Below, piece by piece: positions 55,331 through 64,000 of a stretch of 64,000 nt of DNA. Below the pieces are notes generated by a model that was given only the letters and a program-made list of their open reading frames with translations, was not told where the DNA came from and did not search any database. Position 1 is the first letter of the stretch; each line of letters begins with the position of its first letter. Source of the DNA: Mayamaea pseudoterrestris (taxonomy: Eukaryota > Bacillariophyta > Bacillariophyceae > Sellaphorales > Sellaphoraceae); the NCBI GenBank assembly GCA_027923505.1, contig BROI01000010.1, positions 992,001 through 1,056,000 on the forward strand, in the 5' to 3' direction. The position numbers were made by a program, and so were the translations under genes.

Positions 55331-56369
55331 CCTGCAAAGCCTCCTCGGCATTCGGATCGACGCCATCGTCGCTTCTATCTCCATCAAGACCGCCGCAATC
55401 GTCGCTCTGTTTCAAGGTTCCAACGGTTCCGTTTCTTATTCCATCGGTTTCACCGTCTCCGTCGGTTTCGGAAGCGGGTAATCCCTTGGTTTTTGCGTCT
55501 CCAGGCCAAGTTCCTTGCCTTCTTGCGCGCCATTTTATGCAGGTTGCCTTCCAACGAGGGAGAACCATGGCATTTGCATGCTCGAAGACGAGGCCCAGCT
55601 CGAGTCCAACCAAGAAACCGTGCTCAGCAGCATCATCGCAATGGTTGAAACCATGGACAGTGCCCACGCCCAAGTCCACACCAAGCGCAGCGCCATCGCC
55701 AGCGTCCTCGCCAAGGCCCAGACCAAAGCCAAGTGCCGCGCCGTCGCCCAGCTCGCGACCAACCATGGCGCCCTCGGACTGCCCACGCAGTTGCCGTTGC
55801 TCCGCCCTTGGTCATTAATGCTCGCGCTGAGGCTCTCCGTTCAACCTTTCGACAAGCTCAAGCTGCCAATCAAGTTAATGAGGCTTACGAGAATATGATC
55901 AGTGACCGCCTTCGCGCCCAAGAGGAAGATTGGAACGCATGGCTAAATGATACGCTTCTTTATCAATATGAAGAGCGCCATCGGATTCGCAATCGAGACT
56001 GGCGTAATGATCACTGGCGTAATGATCCATTGATTACAACGCCTGATGGAGTCACCTACTTCAGTATAGCTCACGCAGATCGGGAGCGGCAAGCCCGTCG
56101 GCGTCAACCGTTCCGCTTTAAAACTGACAAGGCGCCAACGCCTTTGCCTCCACCAGTGCCGCAAGCTTCAATTCAAGCAATTGATCCAATGCCACAAGAG
56201 GTGTTTGCGTCTGTTGTGTTTGGGGATTTTTCAGATTTCGACAATTTTGGAGAAGCCTACCAAGCGTCCCACTTGGAATCTGCCCAGCCGAATATACCAA
56301 CATTGAGCCAATCTCTCTTTAACAATAAATATCGCAAGTCCCCGCCAGCACCACCGTGCAAGGAGAAGG

Positions 56370-56660
56370 ACAAGATGCTGCCAGTAATCTGGGATTCAGG
56401 AGCAAGCATCTCCATTTCGCCAAGCCGCGACGACTTTGTTGGCCCCATTCAGCCAGCGCCAAGTGTTCGTTTGAATGGTCTCTTCAAAGATGGTCGAGTT
56501 AAAGGCAAAGGGTTTGTCGCCTGGAGCTTTCTAGACAATGGAGGCATGCTTCGCACAGTAAAGGTTCCAGCATACTGGATCCCTGAGGCCAAAGTGCGTC
56601 TCTTGAGTATGCCAGGGTTGCTGCAGCAGTATCCAAATGAAGTTATATATGCCGATCGCC
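56370..56660 (+). mobile_element. Copia aspartic protease domain (fossil)
   Basis: The active-site motif of retroviral-type aspartic proteases is visible as VIWDSGAS (about 56,385-56,407), followed by the glycine-rich flap region and a hydrophobic WIPEAKVRLLSM segment. In the family it cuts the Gag-Pol polyprotein. A basic linker region (about 55,330-56,370) separates it from the hydrophobic segments. Confidence 0.85.
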
Positions 56661-56999
56661 GAGCTATCTACTTGAGCGGTTCTGTGGAGCGAGTCCACAA
56701 GGATGGCTCTATAACGAATGATGGTGTTGAGGCTCCAATTGATCCTCTTACCAACTTGCCGACTGCTATCGCATACGATCTCAGTGGCATGCCAAGTTCT
56801 TACAGTGCTGGCGAGGCGCCTTTGCCTCCGCCTGGTCCTGGTCCTGGTCCAGCTCCTGCTCAGCAGCCGCCGCGCGGTCCACCGCCAGCCGATGGTCCTC
56901 CAAGTGATGGAGGAGCAAGCGCGCCCACCAGACGCCCTTGCCGTGAGCCAAGACCACCGCCAAGCCAAAGCTCCTCCGTCGCCAGCTCGAATACCAACT

Positions 57000-57800
57000 T
57001 GTCTGAGGCTGAAAAGGAATTGCTCCGTTGGCATTTCCGTCTTGGTCATTTGAACTTTAAAACCATTCAGTTTCTAATGCGTGGTGGAACGCTTGCTAAC
57101 TCTGAGTCGGCGCGCCGTCTCCATAGAGCTTGCGCAACTTTGCAGCCGTGTCCCAAGTGCACTGCCTGCATGTACGCCAAGCAGCGAGTGCGTTCCTCTC
57201 CTGGTCAAACAACCAAAGTTGTTAAAGACCGAGTTGATGCTTTGCGCCGAGACAATCTTCTCCCAGGCCAGCGCATCTCCGTTGATCACTTTGTTTGCTC
57301 TACAAAAGGACGCCTTTTCTCCTCGCGTGGCAAGACAAAGGAAACTGCCATGAACACTGGCGGTTGTGTGTTTGTTGATCATGCATCCGGCTACGTTCAT
57401 CTTGAGCTGCAACAGCATTTAAATACGGATGATACATTAAGATCTAAAGAAGCTTTCGAGTTGTTCTGCCGTGATGTTGGAGTCATTCCCCTCAAGTATC
57501 TCTCCGACAATGGTGGTGCCTTTACGTCACAAGGCTTCTCCAAGCATCTTACAACTTTCCATCAAGTCAGTGCGCTTGCTGGAGTCGGTGCTCACCATCA
57601 TAATGGGATTGCCGAGCGTTGCATACAGACCATTATGTCTATTTCGCGCGCCATGTTGATGCATGCTAAGATCCATTGGCCCGATGTCGCCGATGTTTCA
57701 CTTTGGCCCATGGTCACCAAGCATGCCGTGTATCTTTGGAACAAGGTCCCTAATCTTCAGAGCGGCCTTTCTCCCCAAGATATCACGTTTGGGGGTCTCC
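57000..57800 (+). mobile_element. Copia integrase (zinc-binding and catalytic core, fossil)
   Basis: The GAG-pre-integrase/HHCC zinc module is seen as WHFRLGHLNF...CPKCTAC (about 57,028-57,170). The catalytic core follows with FVDHASGYVHL, LSDNGGAFTSQGF and HHHNGIAERC, which supply the D, D and E positions. Integrase inserts the DNA copy into the genome. A proline-rich linker (about 56,820-56,990) precedes it. Confidence 0.9.
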
Positions 57801-58559
57801 AGTATATGTCCTTGATAAAACGATATCGGACGGCCACAAGTTGCCCCGTTGGCAGCCGCGGTCCCATCGCTGCATCTTTGTTGGAATGAGTGAAGCCCAT
57901 GCTAGCTCCGTTCCTTTGGTTTTAAATCCGCACTCGGGCGCCATTACGCCGCAGTTTCACGTCGTCTTTGATGACTGGTTTGCCACTGTGGCTGTAACTG
58001 AGTCGCAAATGCCGGATTTTGCCTCCACTGAGTGGTATAATCTCTTTGGAAACACGTCTCTTCAATATATCCCATTGGATGATGAAGACGAAGCCATAGC
58101 TACTGCTGAATTCGAGGCTGAGCCTGCCGTCTCCACTCGAGCGGATGCCGTTCGGGATGCTTTTGAGCGCCATGCTCCTCCTCGAGATTTGCAAGTCCCT
58201 CCTCCTGCTGAGTTGCCAGCGCCGCCTTCGTCGGCACCAAGCCAAGAGCCCGCCCAAGCGAGGGAGCCCGAGTCTCCGAGGGAGCTTCCAATTGAAGTGC
58301 AAGACGAATCTTCGCCTCCGAGGGAGCTGCCGGCTGATCCATCGCCATCTTCGGTCTCCAACAATGAGTCTCCGAGGGAGAATCCTACGGCTCCAACAGC
58401 TACGCCAAGTACTCGCCGTTCCAGTCGTGCCTCTAAGAAGCCATCCCGCCTCTCTTACGACGCCTCCGGAGCCCAAATCGAGTCAGTTTGTGACGCCAGT
58501 TTCGTCTCCTACTTTGCTGCTTTTAATATTGCTGCTCCAGCCCTCTACAAGGCTGCCGC

Positions 58560-59290
58560 ATCGGATCCAGATACTTTAACTTGGGATCAAGCCATGGCTG
58601 ATCATGCTCATGTAAAGCATTGGCAAGCTGCCGCCGAGAAGGAGATTCAATCGTTGGAGTCCAAAGGAACATGGACTGAAGTCCCCAAGTCGGAAGCCAA
58701 GACCAAAATTCTTCCAGGTACTTGGGTGTTTCGCCGTAAGCGCTCCCCAGATGGGACAATTAAGAAGTACAAAGCTCGCTACTGCGTTCGAGGTGATCTG
58801 CAAGAAGGCGACTTTGAAACGTACGCACCAGTTGTGGCATGGTCGACCATCCGATTGATGTTGATTCTAGCCCTTAACCTTAACTGGTATGCTTGCTCCA
58901 CGGATTTTGCCAGTGCATTTGTCCAAGCCGAGCTCCATGACCCAGTATGGATCCATCTCCCTCGCGGTTTTCACACGAGTAAAGGCTCCGGCATGTATTT
59001 GCGCCTCCTAAAGAGTCTTTACGGATTGACTGTAGCCCCTCGGCTATGGTTTGAGCATTTGAAGGCAGCCCTTATCAAGCTCGGTCTGAAACAAAGCTAC
59101 TTTGATCCTTGTTTGTTCTATGGAAAGAACTTGGTGATGTGTTGCTTTGTGGACGATTCCATCTTTGTCGCTAAGACATCCAAGCTTGTCGATGCCTTCA
59201 TTGAAAAGCTTCGCGCTCTCGGTTTTGAGCTTACCAAGGAAGACACCCTGTGTGAATACCTTGGAATTAAAATGGAGCGCGACGACAAGG
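58560..59290 (+). mobile_element. Copia reverse transcriptase (fossil)
   Basis: Copia-type reverse transcriptase (RVT_2) is recognised by WVFRRKRSPDG, KARYCVRGD, YAPVVAWSTIRLML, STDFASAFVQAEL, LKSLYGLTVAPRLW and the catalytic FVDD box at about 59,145-59,157. Upstream (57,900-58,560) lies a low-complexity linker rich in Pro, Ser and Glu, with repeated SPREL/SPREN units, which is variable in this family. Confidence 0.92.
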
Positions 59291-59629
59291 CAGGTACCAT
59301 TACCTTGACCCAGCCAGGATTGATTGACAAGATTGTTGCTTCTGCAAATATGACTAATTGCAATCCAACTTTGACACCAACAAGTCTCTTGGCCCTCGGC
59401 TCGGATCCCCATGGTCCAGGCATGAAAGAAACTTGGGGCTACTCGTCCATTGTCGGGATGCTCCTTTACTTGTCAATCAATACTCGCCCCGACATCGCAT
59501 ACGCTGTCAGTCAAGCTGCTCGGTTCAATGCTGCTCCAAAGCAGTCTCATGCCGCTGCAGTAAAAATGATTGTACGCTACCTCAAAGGCACGCGCAATCA
59601 TGGTACAGTTATCAAGCCAACGGGAACTC

Positions 59630-60144
59630 TCGCCTTAGATCTCTACGTTGATGCTGATTTTGCCGGTCTCCATCGACGGGAACCAGATGAATTGCCAGTC
59701 TCAGTTCGATCCCGCACTGGGTACATCATCTTGCTGTCTGGTTGTCCGTTAGTGTGGAAATCCCAGTTGCAGACGGAGATTTCGCTCTCGACCCTTGAAG
59801 CCGAGTACAGCGCTCTCTCCTTTGCCCTCAAGACTTTGCTTCCTTTAAAGCGAATTCTATCCGAGGTGATTGCCGTTCTAGATGTGCCATCTCCTCTCAA
59901 GACTTCCATCAAGGCTCGCGTCTTTGAAGACAATCAAGGCGCCTACTATTTAGCCATCAACCACAAGTTGACAAACCGCACTAAGTACTTTCTGGTCAAG
60001 TTCCATTGGTTCTGGAGCCATTACAAGCGCGGTGAATTTGAAGTCCTTAAGGTCGACACGACCAACCAGTTAGCAGACTATCTGACAAAGGGCCTCCCAC
60101 GTGATTCCTTCATCAAGAATCGCTTAGCTGTCCAGCGCAATTAA
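59630..60144 (+). mobile_element. Copia RNase H (fossil)
   Basis: RNase H carries YVDADFAG, SRTGYIILLSGCPLVWKSQ, LSTLEAEYSALS, FEDNQGA and the closing TTNQLADYLTKGL, matching the Copia family order. The coding end at 60,144 is followed after 16 bases by the purine tract. The sequence differs clearly from the RNase H of the minus-strand fragment, so the two copies come from different Copia lineages. Confidence 0.9.
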
Positions 60145-60160
60145 CCCAGCACGAGATAGC

Positions 60161-60270
60161 GAGGGAGAGTCGCAGTTGAAGGTGTATCACTTCCTACCGA
60201 GGTGCAACAACGCCCCAACGGGTCGTGGGCCAACCGTGATGCCCACATGGCGAGGCAGTAATAACCTCAG
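60161..60270 (+). mobile_element. Purine tract and stub of the 3' LTR of the plus-strand Copia
   Basis: GAGGGAGAG at 60,161-60,169 is a good polypurine tract. The next bases, TCGCAG, resemble the TTGCAG start of the other element's probable LTR. About 100 bp of non-satellite sequence follows before decayed satellite A becomes recognisable. Most of the LTR is therefore missing, and no partner LTR exists upstream. Confidence 0.5.
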
Positions 60271-63200
60271 TTAATACCCGCCTTCGTCAATGAGTTGCAG
60301 TGCCCTTGTGAATAACAGTCCAGGGTAGAAGCATTGCATCGGTATGCCATTGACAGGTGCAGAGTCTCAAATGGTGCAAAAAGGACTGCCTGGAGGCTGC
60401 CATCATGGGTACGGCCTCCACTGGGGGTATGTCCAACACCACAAGTTGCAGATTCATCCCTGTCAAACGCCCCATGCCCTGGCCACCCAAATACCCAATG
60501 AGTCAGGCAAAACATGTCCAGGGTATGCCATTGACAGGTGCATAGTCTCAAATGGTGCAAAAAGGACTGCCTGGAGGCTGACAACATGGGTACGGCCTCC
60601 ACTGTGGGTATGGCCAACACCACAAGTTGCAGATTCTTCCCTGTCAAACGCCCCATGCCCTGGCCACCCAAATACCCAATGAGTCAGGCAAAACATGTCC
60701 AGAGTATGCCATTGACAGGTGCAGAGTCACAAAAGGTGCAAAAAATACTGCCTGGAGGCTGATACCATGGGTACGGCCTCCACTGTGGGTATGGCCAACA
60801 CCACAAGTTGCAGATTCTTCCCTGTCAAACGCCCCATGCCCTGGCCACCCAAATACCCAATGAGTCAGGCAAAACATGTCCAGGGTATGCCATTGACAGG
60901 TGCAGAGTCTCAAATGGTGCAAAAAGGACTGCCTGGAGGCTGCCAACATGGGTACGGCCTCCACGGTGGGTATGGCCAACACCACAAGTTGCAGATTCTT
61001 CCCTGTCAAACGCCCCATGCCCTGGCCACCCAAATACCCAATGAGTCAGGCAAAACATGTCCAGGGTATGCCATTGACAGGTGCAGAGTCTCAAATGGTG
61101 CAAAAAGGACTGCCTGGAGGCTGACACCATGGGTACGGCCTCCACTGGGGGTATGGCCAACACCACAAGTTGCAGATTCTTCCCTGTCAAACGCCCCATG
61201 CCCTGGCCACCTAAATACCCAATGAGTCAGGCAAAACATGTCCAGGGTATGCTATTGACAGGTGCAGAGTCTCAAATGGTGCAAAAAGGACTGCCTGGAG
61301 GCTGACACCATGGGTACGGACTCCACTGTGGGTATGGCCAACACCACAAGTTACAGATTCTTCCCTGTCAAATGCCCCATGCCCTGGCCACCCAAATACC
61401 CAATCAGTCAGGCAAAACATGTCCAAGGTATGCCATTGACAGGTGCATAGTCTCAAATGGTGCAAAAAGGACTGCCTGGAGGCTGACAACATGGGTACGG
61501 CCTCCACTGTGGGTATGGCCAACAACACAAGTTGCAGATTCTTCCCTGTCAAATGCCCCATGCCCTGGCCACCCAAATGCCCAATGAGTCAGGCAAAAGA
61601 TGTCCAGGGAAGGCCATTGACAGGTGCAGAGTCTCAAATGGTGCAAAAAGGACTGCCTGGAGGCTGACAACATGGGTACGGCCTCCACTGTGGGTATGGC
61701 CAACAACACAAGTTGCAGATTCTTCCCTGTCAAATGCCCCATGCCCTGGCGACCCAAATGCCCAATGAGTCAGGCAAAAGATGTCCAGGGAAGGCCATTG
61801 ACAGGTGCAGAGTCTCAAATGGTGCAAAAAGGATTGCCTGGAGGCTGACAACATGGGTACGGCCTCCACTGTGGGTATGGCCAACAACACAAGTTGCAGA
61901 TTCTTCCCTGTCAAATGCCCCATGCCCTGGCGACCCAAATGCCTCAGGCAAAAGATGTCCAGGGAAGGCCATTGACAGGTGCAGAGTCTCAAATGGTGCA
62001 AAAAGGATTGCCTGGAGGCTGACACCATGCGTATGGCCTCCACTGTGGGTATGGCCAACACCACAAGTTGCAGATTCTTCCCTGTCAAACGTCCCATGCC
62101 CTGGCCACCCAAATACCCAATGAGTCAGACAAAACGTGTCCAGGGTATGTCATTGACAGGTGCAGAGTCTCAAATGGTGCAAAAAGGACTGCCTGGAGGC
62201 TGACACCATGGGTACGGCCTCCACGGTGGGTATGGCCAACACCACAAGTTGTCGATTCTGACCTGTCAAACGCCTCATGCCCTGGCCACCCAAATACCCA
62301 ATGAGTCAGGCAAAACATGTCCAGGGTATGCCATTGACAGGTGCAGAGTCTCAAATGGTGCAAAAAGGACTGCCTGGAGGTGGAGGCTGACACCATGGGT
62401 ACGGCCTCCACTGTGGGTATGGCCAACACCACAAGTTGCAGATTCTTCCCTGTCAAACGCCCCATGCCCTGGCCACCCAAATACCCAATGAGTCAGGCAA
62501 AACATGTCCAGGGTATGCCATTGACAGGTGCAGAGTCTCAAATGGTGCAAAAAGGACTGCCTGGAGGCTGACACCATGGGTACGGCCTCCACGGTGGGTA
62601 TGGCCAACACCACAAGTTGTCGATTCTTACCTGTCAAACGCCCCATGCCCTGGCCAGCCAAATACCCAATGAGTCAGGCCAAACATGTCCAGGGTATGCC
62701 ATTGACAGGTGCAGAGTCTCAAATGGTGCAAAAAGGACTGCCTGGAGGCTGACACCATGGGTACGGCATCCACGGTGGGTATGGCCAACACCACAAGTTG
62801 TCGATTCTTACCTGTCAAACGCCCCATGCCCTGGCCACCCAAATACCCAATGAGTCAGGCCAAACATGTCCAGGGTATGCCATTGACAGGTGCGGAGTCT
62901 CAAATGGTGCAAAAAGGACTGCCTGGAGGCTGACACCATGGGTACGGCCTCCACGGTGGGTATGGCCAACACCACAAGTTGTCAATTCTGACCTGTCAAA
63001 CGCCCCATGCCCTGGCCACCCAAATACCCAATGAGTCAGGCCAAACATGTCCAGGGTATGCCATTGACAGGTGCAGAGTCTCAAATGGTGCAAAAAGGAC
63101 TGCCTGGAGGCTGACACCATGGGTACGGCCTCCACGGTGGGTATGGCCAACACCACAAGTTGTCGATTCTGACCTGTCAAACGCCCCATGCCCTGGCCAC

Positions 63201-64000
63201 CCAAATACCCAATGAGTCAGGCAAAACATGTCCAGGGTATGCCATTGACAGGTGCATAGTCTCAAATGGTGCAAAAAGGACTGCCTGGAGGCTGACACCA
63301 TGGGTACGGCCTCCACGGTGGGTATGGCCAACACCACAAGTTGTTGATTCTGACCTGTCAAACGCCCCATGCCCTGGCCACCCAAATACCCAATGATTCA
63401 GGCCAAACATGTCCAGGGTATGCCATTGACAGGTGCAGAGTCTCAAATGGTGCAAAAAGGACTGCCCGGAGGCTGAAAACATGAATACGGCCTCCACTGT
63501 GGGTGTGCCAACACCACAAGTTGCAGATTCTTCCCTGTCAAACGCCCCATGCCCTGGCCACCCAAATACCCAATGAGTCAGGCAAAACATGTCCAGGGTA
63601 TGCCATTGACAGGTGCATAGTCTCAAATGGTGCAAAAAGGACTGCCTGGAGGCTGACACCATGGGTACGGCCTCCACGGTGGGTATGGCCAACACCACAA
63701 GTTGCAGATTCTTCCCTGTCAAACGCCCCATGCCCTGGCCACCCAAATACCCAATGAGTCAGGCAAAACATGTCCAGGGTATGCCATTGACAGGTGCATA
63801 GTCTCAAATGGTGCAAAAAGGACTGCCTGGAGGCTGGCACCATGGGTACGTCCTCCACTGTGGGTATGGCCAACACCACAAGTTGCAGATTCTTCCCTAT
63901 CAAATGCCTCATGCCCTGGCCACCCAAATACCCTATGAATCAGGCCAAACATGTCCAGGGTATGCCATTGACAGGTGCAGAGTCTCAAATGGTGCAAAAA
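60271..64000. repeat. Satellite A, right array (181-bp monomers, about 20 copies)
   Basis: Regular monomers with a 181-bp step (for example 62,617, 62,798, 62,979, 63,160) run to the window end. Two sub-types differ in the second half: GTTGCAGATTCTTCCCTG (most of 60,420-62,100 and after 63,500) and GTTGTCGATTCTGACCTG or TACCTG (mainly 62,240 and 62,610-63,350). The left edge is decayed: at about 60,271-60,340, pieces such as AATACCCG...CAATGAG and AACAGTCCAGGGTA match the monomer order with insertions between. Regular satellite starts at 60,341. Confidence 0.93.
61599..61970. repeat. Local satellite A sub-type (three successive monomers)
   Basis: Three successive units begin GATGTCCAGGGAAGGCC (61,599, 61,780, 61,954) where other A monomers have CATGTCCAGGGTATGCC. 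They also share AACAACACAAG and CCAAATGCCC, and two share TGGCGACCC. The last step is 174 bp because a few bases around 61,943 are lost. Shared private changes in neighbours indicate a local tandem duplication. Confidence 0.8.

Larger units (their letters stand above)
53657..60270 (+). mobile_element. Ty1/Copia retrotransposon, long copy, plus strand (fossil, CoDi-like)
   Basis: Domain order Gag, protease, integrase, reverse transcriptase, RNase H is the Copia order. Gag zinc-finger style (CHICHKPGHF, then WCAHCNKW) and RNase H style (SRTGYIILLSGCPLVWKSQ, LSTLEAEYSALS) resemble elements of diatoms. The copy covers most of gag-pol but has lost the 5' LTR, the leader and the front of Gag, and keeps only the start of a 3' LTR. 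The coding run carries about two breaks, so it is not autonomous. Long open stretches suggest moderate age, but without paired LTRs it cannot be dated. It abuts the minus-strand fragment head to head at about 53,653. Confidence 0.92.

Noticed and set aside
53657-60270. Nested insertion of the plus-strand Copia into the minus-strand Copia
   Set aside because: The missing 5' half of the minus-strand element is not found on the right side, which goes directly to satellite A.
60300-64000. Open frames of 70-190 residues on both strands in satellite A
   Set aside because: They repeat every 181 bp on both strands at once and track the monomer, so they reflect base composition and lack of stops, not coding.
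1-64000. CENP-B box (NTTCGNNNNANNCGGGN) in the satellites
   Set aside because: No match was seen in the A, B or C consensus; TTCG is nearly absent from the units.
1-64000. Telomeric repeats, rRNA genes or host promoters
   Set aside because: No TTAGGG-type runs, conserved rRNA stretches or gene-linked promoter patterns were recognised.

Overview
The window is almost entirely eukaryotic tandem satellite DNA with one island of broken Ty1/Copia retrotransposons. No host protein gene could be supported. The two Copia fragments have integrase, reverse transcriptase and RNase H motifs of the kind I associate with diatom (CoDi-type) Copia elements, so a diatom or another stramenopile is the best guess for the host. 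That guess rests on recognising the protein style, not on a search.

Layout. Satellite A (181-bp unit) occupies 1-545 and returns at about 60,271-64,000. Satellite B follows an irregular edge (546-1,216) and forms about 85 copies of a 352-bp dimer (172 + 180 bp monomers) over 1,217-31,093. A mosaic, GC-rich transition (31,094-31,880) mixes B and C sequence. Satellite C (169-bp unit, about 112 copies) covers 31,881-50,863. It has two uniform flanks and a strongly decayed core at about 34,560-41,110. C breaks abruptly back into a short B block (50,864-51,874). The retrotransposon island lies at 51,875 to about 60,270: a minus-strand Copia 3' fragment with a probable LTR, placed head to head with a long plus-strand Copia copy of a different lineage.

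The three satellites are very probably one family. A and B share long blocks, C aligns with them in the same order, and hybrid monomers occur at the A/B and B/C borders. Each C monomer carries a perfect 17-bp dyad (GGTGACAA-C-TTGTCACC), and this block often survives in the decayed core. B has a weaker dyad at the equivalent place. Unit sizes of 169-181 bp, higher-order structure, homogenised blocks and a Copia island would all fit a centromeric or pericentromeric region, but that is inference.

The many short open frames in the arrays come from unit lengths that are not multiples of three and that lack stops in some frames. I do not regard them as genes. No CRISPR, rRNA, telomere repeat or ordinary gene promoter was recognised. 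A tRNA-like T-arm with a perfect pol III B box lies inside the probable LTR.
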